A stretch of 64,000 nucleotides of DNA from Streptomyces sp. NRRL F-5122 (GTDB taxonomy: Bacteria > Actinomycetota > Actinomycetes > Streptomycetales > Streptomycetaceae), in the NCBI RefSeq assembly GCF_001507435.1, contig NZ_LMWH01000048.1, forward strand, positions 186,001-250,000, in the 5' to 3' direction. The first letter of the stretch is position 1. Each line of letters opens with the position of its first letter. The position numbers and the translations under genes were made by a program. Positions 34,973 through 43,892 of this stretch are shown here, piece by piece. Under the pieces are notes generated by a model, which ran no database searches, was not told where the DNA came from, and was given only the letters and a program-made list of their open reading frames with translations.

Positions 34973-36565
34973 TCAACCTTTGGAGACCGCCGTCAGGATC
35001 TCCGGCAGCCGCCCCGCCGTGCGCGGTGCGGCGAGGCGCAGGCCGAGCAGGGTGATCAGCGCACCGTAGAGGACGCCCGCCGGGAGCAGCAGCCAGGTCC
35101 ACCTGTCGCCGTCCGAGGAGACGTTCAGCCAGATCGCGACGGCGATCACGGGCGCGGTCAGCAGGGCGGCGGCGATCATGCCGCCGAAGATGGAGATCCA
35201 GGCGAGGCCCGCCTGACCGGGGACCACGTTCTTGTAGCCCTCCTGCGGGATGGAGTAGGGGAAGCGGGCCGAGGACCAGGCGCCGGTGGCGAGCATCGCG
35301 CCGAGGAGCGCGAAGGACAGCCCGAGCACCTCGGGCAGCTTCGGCCAGGCGCCCAGCAGCGCGGTCGTCACCACGGTGACGAGCGTGGCGTACGGGAGCG
35401 TGATCAGCAGCAGTGCCAGCGCCCGGCCCCGCAGTTCGGCGTAGGCGTCACGGCGGGAGGAGATCGTCATGGCGACCATCCAGAACGCGGACGTGTCCTG
35501 ACCGAACTGGTTGTACATCTGGATGCCCAGCATCCCCGCGGCGAAGCAGGCGAAGTAGATCGACCCGGTGCCCTGCAGGGCGTTGAAGACCGGGACGATC
35601 AGTCCGATCGCGAGCGAGGTCACCCACGCCGCCTTGGTCTTCGGGTCACGCCAGATGTAGCGCAGGCTGCGCTCCATCACCGTGCCGGTACGGCCCGCGG
35701 GCAGCAGCCGGGACAGGCCTGTCGAGGTGCGCTCCCGGGCGCCGGGATCGGCGGCCTGGAGCGTCGACTCGTCCGGTGAGGTCATCAGCGTCGTCAGGCT
35801 GCGCGACCACAGGGCCAGCAGCCCCGCGAGCGCCGCCGCGCTCAGCGCGAGTTGGGCGACCGCAAGGCCGTAGGCACCGCGGCTCACGGAGTCCACGGCG
35901 CCGATCGAGGAGGCGGGCGGCACCCACCGCAGCACGTTCTCCACCGGGTCCAGCGGGGACAGCCCGGCCGAACCCAGCCGCTGGGCGCCGAAGTTGACGA
36001 GCTGCGCGCCGACCGCGATGACGAGTCCGCTCAGGACGGCCAGGTCGCGGCCCTTGCGGCTGGTCAGCAGCCGGATGTTGGCGGCGGCGACGGCACGGGC
36101 GAGCGCCACGCAGACGAGCAGGGCCAGGACGACCGCGAGCACGCCGACGCCGTACGCGGCCGGCCCGTGCGCCACGGAGATCGCCGCGCCGGTGAACAGG
36201 CAGAGCGTGAAGAGGGGGCCGATGCCGACAAGGGAGGCCGCGAGCAGCGCCCGTACGAGGGGCTGCGGGCGCAGCGGCAGCATCACCAGGCGGGTGGGGT
36301 CCAGCGTCTCGTCGCCGCTGGGGAAGAACAGCGGCATCACCGCCCAGCCGAGCGCCAGCACCTCGACGAGCAGGACCGCGATGGTGGCGGCGTGCGCGTT
36401 GCCGCGCAGGGCGATCAGACCGAGCAGTTGCAGCGCGGCGATCAGCAGCACGACGACGATGGAGGTGATGTAGGCGGCCCGCCGCCCGGCGGACTGGCGC
36501 AGGCCGTTGCGCAGCAGGGACAGTTTGAGCCGTACGACGACGGGGGTGAGGCCCACGGCGCTCAT
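34973..36565 (-). CDS. ABC transporter permease
   Basis: This 530-residue integral membrane protein has about twelve hydrophobic segments, for example YITSIVVVLLIAALQLLGLI, PLFTLCLFTGAAISVAHG and GLIVPVFNALQGTGSIYFACF. It overlaps the ATPase gene upstream by 4 bases (ATGA), so the two make one exporter. It belongs to the actinobacterial ABC-2-like class without a substrate-binding protein. The substrate is unknown. Confidence 0.85.
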   Translation of the reverse strand: MSAVGLTPVVVRLKLSLLRNGLRQSAGRRAAYITSIVVVLLIAALQLLGLIALRGNAHAATIAVLLVEVLALGWAVMPLFFPSGDETLDPTRLVMLPLRPQPLVRALLAASLVGIGPLFTLCLFTGAAISVAHGPAAYGVGVLAVVLALLVCVALARAVAAANIRLLTSRKGRDLAVLSGLVIAVGAQLVNFGAQRLGSAGLSPLDPVENVLRWVPPASSIGAVDSVSRGAYGLAVAQLALSAAALAGLLALWSRSLTTLMTSPDESTLQAADPGARERTSTGLSRLLPAGRTGTVMERSLRYIWRDPKTKAAWVTSLAIGLIVPVFNALQGTGSIYFACFAAGMLGIQMYNQFGQDTSAFWMVAMTISSRRDAYAELRGRALALLLITLPYATLVTVVTTALLGAWPKLPEVLGLSFALLGAMLATGAWSSARFPYSIPQEGYKNVVPGQAGLAWISIFGGMIAAALLTAPVIAVAIWLNVSSDGDRWTWLLLPAGVLYGALITLLGLRLAAPRTAGRLPEILTAVSKG

Positions 36566-37353
36566 CGGGTGCCACCGCCGAGCCAGTCAAGGTCGGTCGT
36601 GGCGGCGCGGCCGTGTGCGCCGACCAGTTCGAGGAACGCCTGCTGGAGCGTCGGGGCGCTGCCGCGTACCTCGGCGAGGGGGCCGTGCGCGCGGATGCGC
36701 CCCGCGGCCATGACCGCCACCCAGTCGCACAGCGACTCCACCAACTCCATGACGTGGGAGGAGAAGACGACGGTGGCGCCGGAGCCGGTGTAGCGCTCCA
36801 GGACTCCGCGGATGGTCTGCGCGGAGACCGGGTCGACGCCCTCGAACGGCTCGTCGAGGAAGAGGATCTCGGGGTTGTGGAGCAGGGCTGCGGCCAGTCC
36901 GATCTTCTTGCGCATGCCGGTCGAGTAGTCGACGACGAGCTTGTGCTGCGCCCCGGCCAGGTCGAGGACGTCGAGGAGCTGGGTGGCCCGCTTGTCGACC
37001 TCGGCGCCGGGCAGCCCCCGCAACCGGCCGGTGTAGGCGAGGAGTTCACGCCCGGAGAGCCTTTCGAAGAGCCGCAGCCCCTCGGGCAGGACGCCGATGC
37101 GGGCCTTCACCTCGACCGGGTCGCGCCAGACGTCGTGCCCGACCACCTCCACGGTGCCCTGGTCGGGCCTCAGCAGCCCGGTGACCATGGACAGGGTGGT
37201 GGTCTTCCCGGCCCCGTTCGGGCCGACCAGCCCGATGAACCGCCCGGCGGGCAGCTCAAGATCGATGCCGGCGACGGCGATCTGCTCCCCGAACCGCTTC
37301 CAGAGCCCCTGCACCCGTACGGCGGACATGCCTGTCGCTGCTCCCTCGGTCAT
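36562..37353 (-). CDS. ABC transporter ATP-binding protein
   Basis: This 263-residue ATPase has Walker A GLVGPNGAGKTTTLSMV near residue 40, a degenerate signature YSTGMRKKIGLAAALLHNP, Walker B EILFLDEPFEGVDP and the switch His in VVFSSHVMELVESL. It is of the DrrA/CcmA-like export type. It energises the permease encoded 4 bases into its end. No regulator gene lies in the unit. Confidence 0.9.
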   Translation of the reverse strand: MTEGAATGMSAVRVQGLWKRFGEQIAVAGIDLELPAGRFIGLVGPNGAGKTTTLSMVTGLLRPDQGTVEVVGHDVWRDPVEVKARIGVLPEGLRLFERLSGRELLAYTGRLRGLPGAEVDKRATQLLDVLDLAGAQHKLVVDYSTGMRKKIGLAAALLHNPEILFLDEPFEGVDPVSAQTIRGVLERYTGSGATVVFSSHVMELVESLCDWVAVMAAGRIRAHGPLAEVRGSAPTLQQAFLELVGAHGRAATTDLDWLGGGTR

Positions 37354-37471
37354 AGGAGCACCCTAAGGGGCAAGGACAAGAGGGCAGAGGGGAGTGAGGC
37401 CACCGGAGCGGAAGGCGTGAACGGGGCCCGGTTGCACGGGCGGGCCGGGCGAGTTCGGCGGCGGCGCTCGC

Positions 37472-38134
37472 CTATCGGTCCCGGCCGCAGGCGTACGCGA
37501 GCGGCGAGATCAGCTCCTCCGCGTCCGGCAGCCAGCGGTTCGCGTCCGTCGGCCGGCGGACCCACTGCACGGCGCCGCGGGCGGCGTACCGCGTGGGCGG
37601 CGCGGCGACGTAGCACCCCTCGCCGAGGGCGGACAGGTCCAGGGAGTCGAGCGACCAGCCCCGGTTCCGCACCAGGTCCGGAACCTTCGCCGACGCGCCG
37701 GGAAGCACGAAGAACCACATGCGGCGGTCCGGTGTCAGGGTCACGGGCCCGAGGGTGAGTGCCATCCGCTCCATGCGTGCGAGTGCGAGGAATCCGGCGG
37801 TCTCCGGGACGTCGATCGCGTCGAAGGTCCGCCCGGTGGGCAGCAGGATCGAAGCCTTCGGCTGTCCGGCCCACAGACGGCGCACGACGGTCGCGCTGCC
37901 GGTCGCCTGCGTCGCCCAGTCCTGGCGCACCGGATGGGCGCCGGGCATGCGGCATGCGGCCCGACCGCAGGAGCAGCGAGGCATCCCGTCGACGGCTTCC
38001 AGCCAGGTGCCCGGGAACACGTCCCAATGGCGCTCCTGGACGTAACGTACGGCGGCTTCCAGCAGCGAACCGCCGCGCTGCTGCGGGATGGGGGCGGCTT
38101 GAGGGCCTGCGATCGTCTCTTCCACGTTGAACAC
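37472..38134 (-). CDS. Bifunctional DNA primase/polymerase N-terminal domain protein
   Basis: This 220-residue protein belongs to the actinobacterial Prim-Pol N-terminal domain family. It shows AAVRYVQERHWDVFPGTWLE, a Cys/His cluster CSCGRAACRMPGAHPVRQDW, and the core LLPTGRTFDAIDVPETAGFLAL with the DVP acid pair. The second half is shortened and has no helicase domain, so it is a stand-alone prim-pol-like protein, common in Streptomyces chromosomes, of unproven polymerase activity. It is divergent from the NsdA-like regulator. Confidence 0.78.
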   Translation of the reverse strand: MFNVEETIAGPQAAPIPQQRGGSLLEAAVRYVQERHWDVFPGTWLEAVDGMPRCSCGRAACRMPGAHPVRQDWATQATGSATVVRRLWAGQPKASILLPTGRTFDAIDVPETAGFLALARMERMALTLGPVTLTPDRRMWFFVLPGASAKVPDLVRNRGWSLDSLDLSALGEGCYVAAPPTRYAARGAVQWVRRPTDANRWLPDAEELISPLAYACGRDR

Positions 38135-38512
38135 AACTCTGGTCGTGACCGGGGGTTACGCCTCCCGGTCCGGCGCCGTCGGCCGCTCGGGAAGCGCCTT
38201 TTGGGAATGTCCTATTAATTCCGCATGCGCCGGGAGGAGCACCGTCTTCGAGGGTGGGGCGCACAGGTGCACGGGCGGGGGCGCGCAAGAGGAACGGCAA
38301 CGAGGTCCGGGTAACCACGTGAGGGGTGCGGCATCAGCCTTTACCCCGGCAATCCGCGCATGTCTCGCATCAGAGGCATGCCTGCTGGGCATCGATCTTC
38401 AAGGCCGGATCCTTTCGGTGCCCGGGAAAGGAGTTCCCGTCAAACCCGGCCGTTGAAGAGACGTCGACTCGGTGCACGTGCAGGCATCCGAGCCGTGAAG
38501 CAGGGGGTACGC
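38135..38512. other. Divergent promoter region of the prim-pol and NsdA-like genes
   Basis: About 380 bases with no gene. An AT-richer patch CCTATTAATT at 38210-38219 probably belongs to the prim-pol promoter. The 25-base element at 38436-38460 recurs at 53323-53347 (20 of 25 identical). Confidence 0.45.
38436..38460 (+). promoter_or_regulatory. Shared upstream element, copy 1
   Basis: The element contains CCGTCAAACCCGGCCGTTGA and ends 52 bases before the ATG of the NsdA-like regulator. A second copy lies before the anti-sigma-type ATPase gene region at 53323-53347. The function is unknown; a common sigma factor or repressor site is inferred. Confidence 0.35.
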
Positions 38513-39898
38513 ATGGCCGCCAGGCCTCTCGTCGCGCGGCAGCCGAACGAACGGCTGCAGGCGCTCATCCAGGAAGCGGGCTGCTCGAACGCGGGGCTCG
38601 CCCGCCGGGTCAACATGTGCGGCGCGGAACACGGTCTCGATCTTCGCTACGACAAGACCTCGGTGGCGCGCTGGTTGCGCGGGCAGCAGCCGAGGGGCCG
38701 GGCACCGGCGATCATCGCCGAGGCGCTCGGCCGCAAGCTGGGCCGCACGGTCACGATCGACGAGATCGGCATGGCCAACGGCAAGAACCTCGCCTCCGGC
38801 GTGGGCCTGCAGTTCTCGCCGACTGTGCTGGGCGCCATCGAGCAGGTCTGCGAGCTGTGGCGCAGCGACGTCGGGCGGCGCGACTTCCTCTCCGGCTCCT
38901 CGGTCGCCGCCTCGGCCCTCGTCGAACCGAGCCGCGACTGGCTGATCTCCGGGCCGGACCCGCAGGTCGCGCGGTCGGCCGGACCGCGGGTGGGGTCCTC
39001 GGACGTGGCCGCGGTGCGTGCGATGACCGAGGCGCTGGTCGACCTGGACCACCAGTACGGCAGCGGCCATGTGCGCCCGGTCGTCGTGCACTACCTCAAC
39101 AGCGTCGTCTCGGGGCTGCTGGCCGGCTCGTACCGGGACGCCGTGGGGCGCGAACTCTTCGCGGCCGTCGCCCGGTTGACGGAACTCGCCGGGTACATGG
39201 CCGTCGACACCGGACAGCCGGGACTCGCCCAGCGGTACTACATCCAGGCGCTGCGCCTCGCACAGGCGGCGGGCGACCGCGGCTACGGCGGTTATGTGCT
39301 CGCGGCCTCCATGAGCCACCTCGCGGCGCAGCTCGGGAATCCGCGCGAGATCGCGCAGTTGGCCCGTGCGGCCCAGGAAGGGGCACGCGGGCGGGCGACA
39401 CCGCGCGCGGAGGCGATGTTCCTCGCCGCCGAGGCACGCGGACACGCGCTGATGGGCGATGCGCGGGCCGCCCAGATCGCCTCGGGCCGCGCGGTCACGG
39501 CGCTGGAGGCGGCGGACACGGGGACCGGGGACGACCCGGCGTGGATCGCCCACTTCGACCACGCGTATCTGGCGGACGAGCTGGCGCACTGCCACCGGGA
39601 CCTCGGACAGGCCGAGGCGGCGGCACGGTGCGCGGAGGAGTCCTTGGCCGGGCACCCCGAGTCCCGGGCGCGGCGCCGGGCCATCGGCTATGTGCTGCTC
39701 GCGACGGCCCAGGTCCAGCAGCGCGAGGTGGAGCAGGCCTGCCACACGGGCCTGAAGGCCGTGGAGATCCTCGGCAGCCTGCGGTCCAACCGCGGCGCCG
39801 AGTACCTGGAGGACCTCCAGCAGCGGCTGGAGCCGTTCCGGGACGAGGCGGTGGTGCGGGAGTTCAGGGCGCGGATGGATCTGGCGACGGCCGCATAG
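38513..39898 (+). CDS. NsdA-like XRE regulator with TPR-type C-terminus
   Basis: This is a 461-residue protein. The N-terminal 75 residues form an XRE-like helix-turn-helix (ALIQEAGCSNAGLARRVNMC, DKTSVARWLRGQQPRGRAPA). After a twin-Ser linker (RRDFLSGSSVAASALV) the rest is a run of helical TPR-like repeats (GQPGLAQRYYIQALRLAQAA, LGQAEAAARCAEESLAGHP). It resembles NsdA, a repressor of sporulation and antibiotic genes in Streptomyces, or its paralogues. The start at 38513 was preferred to GTG 38495 by the spacing to AGGGGGT. It is monocistronic. Confidence 0.8.
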   Translation: MAARPLVARQPNERLQALIQEAGCSNAGLARRVNMCGAEHGLDLRYDKTSVARWLRGQQPRGRAPAIIAEALGRKLGRTVTIDEIGMANGKNLASGVGLQFSPTVLGAIEQVCELWRSDVGRRDFLSGSSVAASALVEPSRDWLISGPDPQVARSAGPRVGSSDVAAVRAMTEALVDLDHQYGSGHVRPVVVHYLNSVVSGLLAGSYRDAVGRELFAAVARLTELAGYMAVDTGQPGLAQRYYIQALRLAQAAGDRGYGGYVLAASMSHLAAQLGNPREIAQLARAAQEGARGRATPRAEAMFLAAEARGHALMGDARAAQIASGRAVTALEAADTGTGDDPAWIAHFDHAYLADELAHCHRDLGQAEAAARCAEESLAGHPESRARRRAIGYVLLATAQVQQREVEQACHTGLKAVEILGSLRSNRGAEYLEDLQQRLEPFRDEAVVREFRARMDLATAA

Positions 39899-40160
39899 CC
39901 GCGTCGAACTCCGTTCGGGGCTTTCGCGCGCTCCTTCGGAGTGCCTTACGGAGCAGCCGCGCTGGTGTGAAAGTCCGGCGAACGAGAGGTGGCCGACGGG
40001 CGAAGGTGTGGAAGAGGACTTAAACAGCGCCCGGCGTGGCGGTTGTGTTACCGCTGTCACACGGGCGCGAGGTCGGGCCCTGTGCTGCGTGGCATGCGGC
40101 TCGGGGGACCCGGTAGCGTGAGCCGACGATTCCGAAAGTCCCCCATTCGTAGGAGTCCCG
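39899..40160. other. Promoter region of the repeat-bearing membrane protein
   Basis: About 260 bases without a gene, including the imperfect dyad TGTGTTACCGCTGTCACA near 40044-40061. No clear terminator of the NsdA-like gene is visible. Confidence 0.35.
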
Positions 40161-41789
40161 GTGACGCAGAGTGGACAGGGCGAGGAGCCCTCGGCGCGGC
40201 CCGCGCGCGAAGGCATCGTGCTGCCCTCCGACGGCGGCGAGCCCCTGCTGCCGGGCCAGGCGGGCGGAGCGAACGGCTCCGCCGTTCCCGCGGCCGGCCG
40301 CCATGCGGCGGCTGCGGGCGGCCCGGAGGGCCATGGCGCCCCGGCGGGCGGTCAGGCATGGGGCAGCCCGTGGGGACCGGAGCAGTCTCCCCAGGCGCCC
40401 CCGGCTGCCCAGGGCTGGGGCGGCGACGCGGGGCAGCAATGGGGTGCAGCCGGGGCGGCGCCCGCACCGGAGTGGGGCGCGCACGGCGCACAGTCCTCCT
40501 GGGAGACCCCGGATCCGCAGCAAGGCTGGGGCGGGGCTCCGGCCTCCCAGCAGCCGCACGGCGGGGCGGGACAGCCGCTGCCGCCCGAGGGTGCCCAGCC
40601 GTCGTCGTACGGCCAGGACGGACACCTGCCGCAGCAGGGTGCCTACGATCATCGGCAGGGCGCACAGCCCCTGCCGCACGCCGCGCCCCTGCCGCCCGCG
40701 GACGAGGGCGCCACGCAGTACATCCCGCCGGTGGCGCTCGGCCCCGACGAGGGCGCGACCCAGTACATCCCGCCCGTCGCGGCCGGCCCCGACGAGGGGG
40801 CGACCCAGTACATCCCGCCGGTGACCGCGGGGGCGCTGCCGCCCGAGGTGTCCGGCGACGCCGCGACGCGCTTCCTCGGCCGGGCCCAGGGCTCCGCGCC
40901 GCTGCCGCCCGCCGGCCCCGACGCCCAGGCCACGCAGTACCTTCCGCCCGTACCCGGACAGCCGGGTCCCGCGCCCTACGGAATGCCGGAGCCCCAGGAC
41001 GACCGGCGGACGCCGGCGGAGTTCGACAACCTGTTCCGGCATGCCGCGGGCGGCGCCGAGCCCACCCAGCATCTGCCGAGGTTCGACGGGGCGGACACGC
41101 CGGGTGCCCCGATGGGCCGGGCGGCCGGACGACACGACGAGGGCGGCGGCGGCCGCGGCCGCTCGCGGATGCCGCTCATAGCGGCCGTCGGCGTGGGCAT
41201 CGTCGTCCTCGGCATCGGCGCGGGCGCTCTGCTCGGCGGTGGCGGGGGCACCGACGACGAGGGCGGCAATAGCAAGAACGTCTCTGCGACCGGCCCGGCC
41301 GCGGACTCCTCGCCCTCGGGTTCCGACGACGCCGCCAAGCAGCAGGCGGTCGCGCTCGACAAGCTCCTCGCCGACAGCGGCAACAGCCGGGGTGCGGTGA
41401 TCAAGGCGGTCGCGGAGGTCAAGGTCTGCCAGAACCTCGGCCAGGCAGCCACCGATCTGCGCAACGCCGCCCAGCAGCGAAACGGCCTGGTCACGCAGCT
41501 GTCCAAGCTCGAGGTCGACAAGCTGCCCCAGCACGGCGAGCTGACCAACTCGCTCACCGCGGCATGGAAGGCGTCCGCGTCCGCCGACACCCACTACGCC
41601 GCCTGGGCGGACCAGGTCGCGGGCAACAAGAAGACGTGCAGGAAGGGCCATGCCCGCTCCACCGGCCAGACCGACGCGGGCAACCGCGACAGCGGTACGG
41701 CCAGCGCCCAGAAGGCGAAGGCCGCGCGGCTGTGGAACGCCATCGCCCAGAAGTACGGCCTGACCCAGCGCCAGCCGACACAGCTGTGA
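40161..41789 (+). CDS. Membrane protein with long Pro/Gln-rich tail and TxxI/L repeats
   Basis: This 542-residue protein has a low-complexity Gly/Gln/Pro N-terminal half (about 1-335), one transmembrane helix (MPLIAAVGVGIVVLGIGAGA, about 337-356) and an extracytoplasmic domain of about 170 residues that ends in a mixed-charge helix and QPTQL. Before the helix it carries six Thr-x-x-Ile/Leu motifs: ATQYI three times, ATRFL, ATQYL and PTQHL. Such tails are typical of Ser/Thr-kinase and FHA partners; the function is unknown. The GTG start follows AGGAG. Confidence 0.75.
   Translation: MTQSGQGEEPSARPAREGIVLPSDGGEPLLPGQAGGANGSAVPAAGRHAAAAGGPEGHGAPAGGQAWGSPWGPEQSPQAPPAAQGWGGDAGQQWGAAGAAPAPEWGAHGAQSSWETPDPQQGWGGAPASQQPHGGAGQPLPPEGAQPSSYGQDGHLPQQGAYDHRQGAQPLPHAAPLPPADEGATQYIPPVALGPDEGATQYIPPVAAGPDEGATQYIPPVTAGALPPEVSGDAATRFLGRAQGSAPLPPAGPDAQATQYLPPVPGQPGPAPYGMPEPQDDRRTPAEFDNLFRHAAGGAEPTQHLPRFDGADTPGAPMGRAAGRHDEGGGGRGRSRMPLIAAVGVGIVVLGIGAGALLGGGGGTDDEGGNSKNVSATGPAADSSPSGSDDAAKQQAVALDKLLADSGNSRGAVIKAVAEVKVCQNLGQAATDLRNAAQQRNGLVTQLSKLEVDKLPQHGELTNSLTAAWKASASADTHYAAWADQVAGNKKTCRKGHARSTGQTDAGNRDSGTASAQKAKAARLWNAIAQKYGLTQRQPTQL
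40701..40832 (+). repeat. Three tandem 45-bp coding repeats
   Basis: Copies start at 40701, 40746 and 40791 and each encodes a DEGATQYIPPV unit with a variable five-residue spacer. A degenerate fourth copy lies near 40920. Confidence 0.85.
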
Positions 41790-41870
41790 CGGCGCGGCTG
41801 CGTGTAGCCGGTCCGCGACCGTGCGGTGCACAGCTCGCGCGGGCCCGTTCGGTGCCCCCGCTCGCCGGGT

Positions 41871-43202
41871 CTACTGGGAGGTGCTCTCCAGCGTCTTCGA
41901 GACGTCGACGAAGCCCTTGCGGGCCGCCACCAGCTGACCCTGGTGCACGACCTGGAAGGTCACGCTCGAGTTGATCAGCCGGGGGAAGTCGACGACGGCG
42001 GTCAGGTCCTGGAACCGCCAGCGCAGGCTGGGGGTGAGGCCGCCGGTGTCGACCTTGAGGCCGTTGTCGAGGGCCGAGCGGATAGTGTTCGCGCTCACCC
42101 GGCCGCCGCCGAGCGACTCCACGACCTTCTTCAGGACCGTGTAGGCGATCCACGTGGTCTGCACGCCCGCGTCCGTCGGGTCGATCCGGTTGTCGCCGAA
42201 GGCCTCCTCGCGGATCACCTTCTTCATCGGGTCCCAGCGCTTGTCCGTCGACTCCGGGTACCAGCCGGTGACGTACGCCCCTTCGTAGGGACCCGAGCCG
42301 CCGCCGGACTGGTTGATGACCGACTGGTCGACACTGCCGAGCACGGAGGCGGTGCGCACCGCGGGGTACTCCGTGCTCAGCCGGCGGAAGGAGTCCATGA
42401 ACGTGCCGGTGCGGTCGTCGAGCGAGGGCACCACGCACCCCTTCTTCGCCGTGTCCGCGGTCGCCTGTTCCAGCGCCGACTTGGCCTGGGAGTCGAACGC
42501 GGTGGCGTCCTCGGCGGCCCGCACATCGGCGACCCGGGCGTGACCCGCCGCCTTCAGCCCGGAGTCGAGCAGCAGGGGCAGCTGGTCGCCGGCCACGGTG
42601 TCGGGCCGCACCATCGCGACAGGACCGCAGCTCTTGCCCAGTTCCTCGCCGAGGCCGGCCAGCAGCGCCGGCTGGCCGCCGTTGACGGGGTAGGAGAGCA
42701 CGCTCTTGAACTCGTCGTCGGTCAGGCCGTAGCCGCCTATGTACGGGATGCCCGCCGACTCCAGCGGCGAGAGGAAGGAGGAGCCGAACTGGCTGTAGGA
42801 GCCGACGACCGCGACGACCTTCTTCTTGACGGCGAGCCGGGCGCACTTGGCGGCGCCCACGTAGTCGTTGTGGTCGTTGCAGGTGAGCACGTTCAGCTTG
42901 TGTCCGTCGAGGCCGCCGTGCGCGTTGACCCAGCGGGCGTACGCACTCGCCATGGCCGGCATGCCCGGCTTGTTGGTCGCCGACGTGTTCTGGGGCGCCC
43001 ACGTCATGACGGTGACGGTGTCGTCCCCGGAACCCCCCGAGATACCGGGGACGACACCGCAGGCCGCGGCCAGCGACGCACAGGCCACCAGAGTTCCCGC
43101 GGCGATCAGGGCCGTCTTGACGCGGGGAGTCGCAGTTCTGCGGACGGCACCCGGAGCACTCGGGCTGGTGGGGGAGGAGCTGGTACGTTGCCTGCCGGTC
43201 AT
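41871..43202 (-). CDS. Branched-chain-type ABC substrate-binding lipoprotein
   Basis: This 443-residue protein starts MTGRQRTSS and has a signal segment ending in the lipobox LAAAC near residue 49. The mature part is a Peripla_BP_6 fold: HGGLDGHKLNVLTCNDHNDY, KKKVVAVVGSYSQFGSS, GGYGLTDDEF, and hinge residues later. Homologues bind Leu/Ile/Val or other amides. No permease or ATPase gene is adjacent, so it is an orphan binding protein or signals to a sensor. The frame is open to 43253; I chose the ATG closest to the signal peptide. Confidence 0.85.
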   Translation of the reverse strand: MTGRQRTSSSPTSPSAPGAVRRTATPRVKTALIAAGTLVACASLAAACGVVPGISGGSGDDTVTVMTWAPQNTSATNKPGMPAMASAYARWVNAHGGLDGHKLNVLTCNDHNDYVGAAKCARLAVKKKVVAVVGSYSQFGSSFLSPLESAGIPYIGGYGLTDDEFKSVLSYPVNGGQPALLAGLGEELGKSCGPVAMVRPDTVAGDQLPLLLDSGLKAAGHARVADVRAAEDATAFDSQAKSALEQATADTAKKGCVVPSLDDRTGTFMDSFRRLSTEYPAVRTASVLGSVDQSVINQSGGGSGPYEGAYVTGWYPESTDKRWDPMKKVIREEAFGDNRIDPTDAGVQTTWIAYTVLKKVVESLGGGRVSANTIRSALDNGLKVDTGGLTPSLRWRFQDLTAVVDFPRLINSSVTFQVVHQGQLVAARKGFVDVSKTLESTSQ

Positions 43203-43319
43203 GGACACGCACGATTCCCCCACATCACTAACCCTCGTGCGATCAGTGGTCAACTAGAAGTGACGTAGAGGTGAATTGCGGGGGTCGATGATCCGGATTT
43301 CACAGGGAACGTACGATCG

Positions 43320-43820
43320 ATGACCGTGCAAGGTTCGGAGAGCTCTTCCCGTCGTGCCCGTCGCTCATCCACCATGGGCGTCATGCCACTGAACGACATG
43401 CCGTGGTGGCGCTGGCGCAGCAATGTGCGCTCCGCGCTGCACATGCTTTCGGACCAGGTGTTCCAACGGGACGTCTGGCTCGCCGGAGTCGACGGGTACG
43501 GGGACGTCACCGACGCCGTGTACCGCCTCGTCGAGGACACCTGGCTGGACAACTGGTCCGCCGAGAAATACGTCGGCACGATCTTCCGCGACTCGCAGGA
43601 GGCGGCGCTCGTCGACACCGCGGTGCTGCGGGTGCTGCGGATCATGCACCAGGTCGGGCCCGATGCCGAGGTGGGGGCGTACCTCAACCACCACGGGTGG
43701 CCCGAGGCGGTGCGGGCGGCACGCGATGCCCATGTGCGGCTCGCGATGAGCGACGGCGAGGACCCCGACGTCCCCCCACGGACGCTCGAGGTGCTGCGGA
43801 TCGTCACCCGGAGCGCGTAA
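43320..43820 (+). CDS. Conserved actinobacterial protein of the SCO4402 family
   Basis: This is a 166-residue protein (or 148 if starting at ATG 43374). The conserved part begins at MPLNDMPWWRWRSNVRSALH and continues through WLAGVDGYGDVTDAVYRLVE, DTWLDNWSAEKYVGTIFR and VLRIMHQVGPDAEVG. I recognise it as the SCO4402-type family, highly conserved in Streptomyces and of unknown function. It has no transmembrane segment or signal. The neighbouring purU matches S. coelicolor SCO4403, which supports the assignment. Confidence 0.82.
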   Translation: MTVQGSESSSRRARRSSTMGVMPLNDMPWWRWRSNVRSALHMLSDQVFQRDVWLAGVDGYGDVTDAVYRLVEDTWLDNWSAEKYVGTIFRDSQEAALVDTAVLRVLRIMHQVGPDAEVGAYLNHHGWPEAVRAARDAHVRLAMSDGEDPDVPPRTLEVLRIVTRSA

Positions 43821-43892
43821 CAGGCGGAACGCGGCGTCCGGGTGGCGGGACGGAGACCCGTCCCGGCCCGCCGTCATGAGACCCTGGCCTGC

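Noticed and set aside
43320..43373. KstR2-like or other lipid-regulator sites near the SCO4402-type gene
   Set aside because: Only half-sites with wrong spacing were found.
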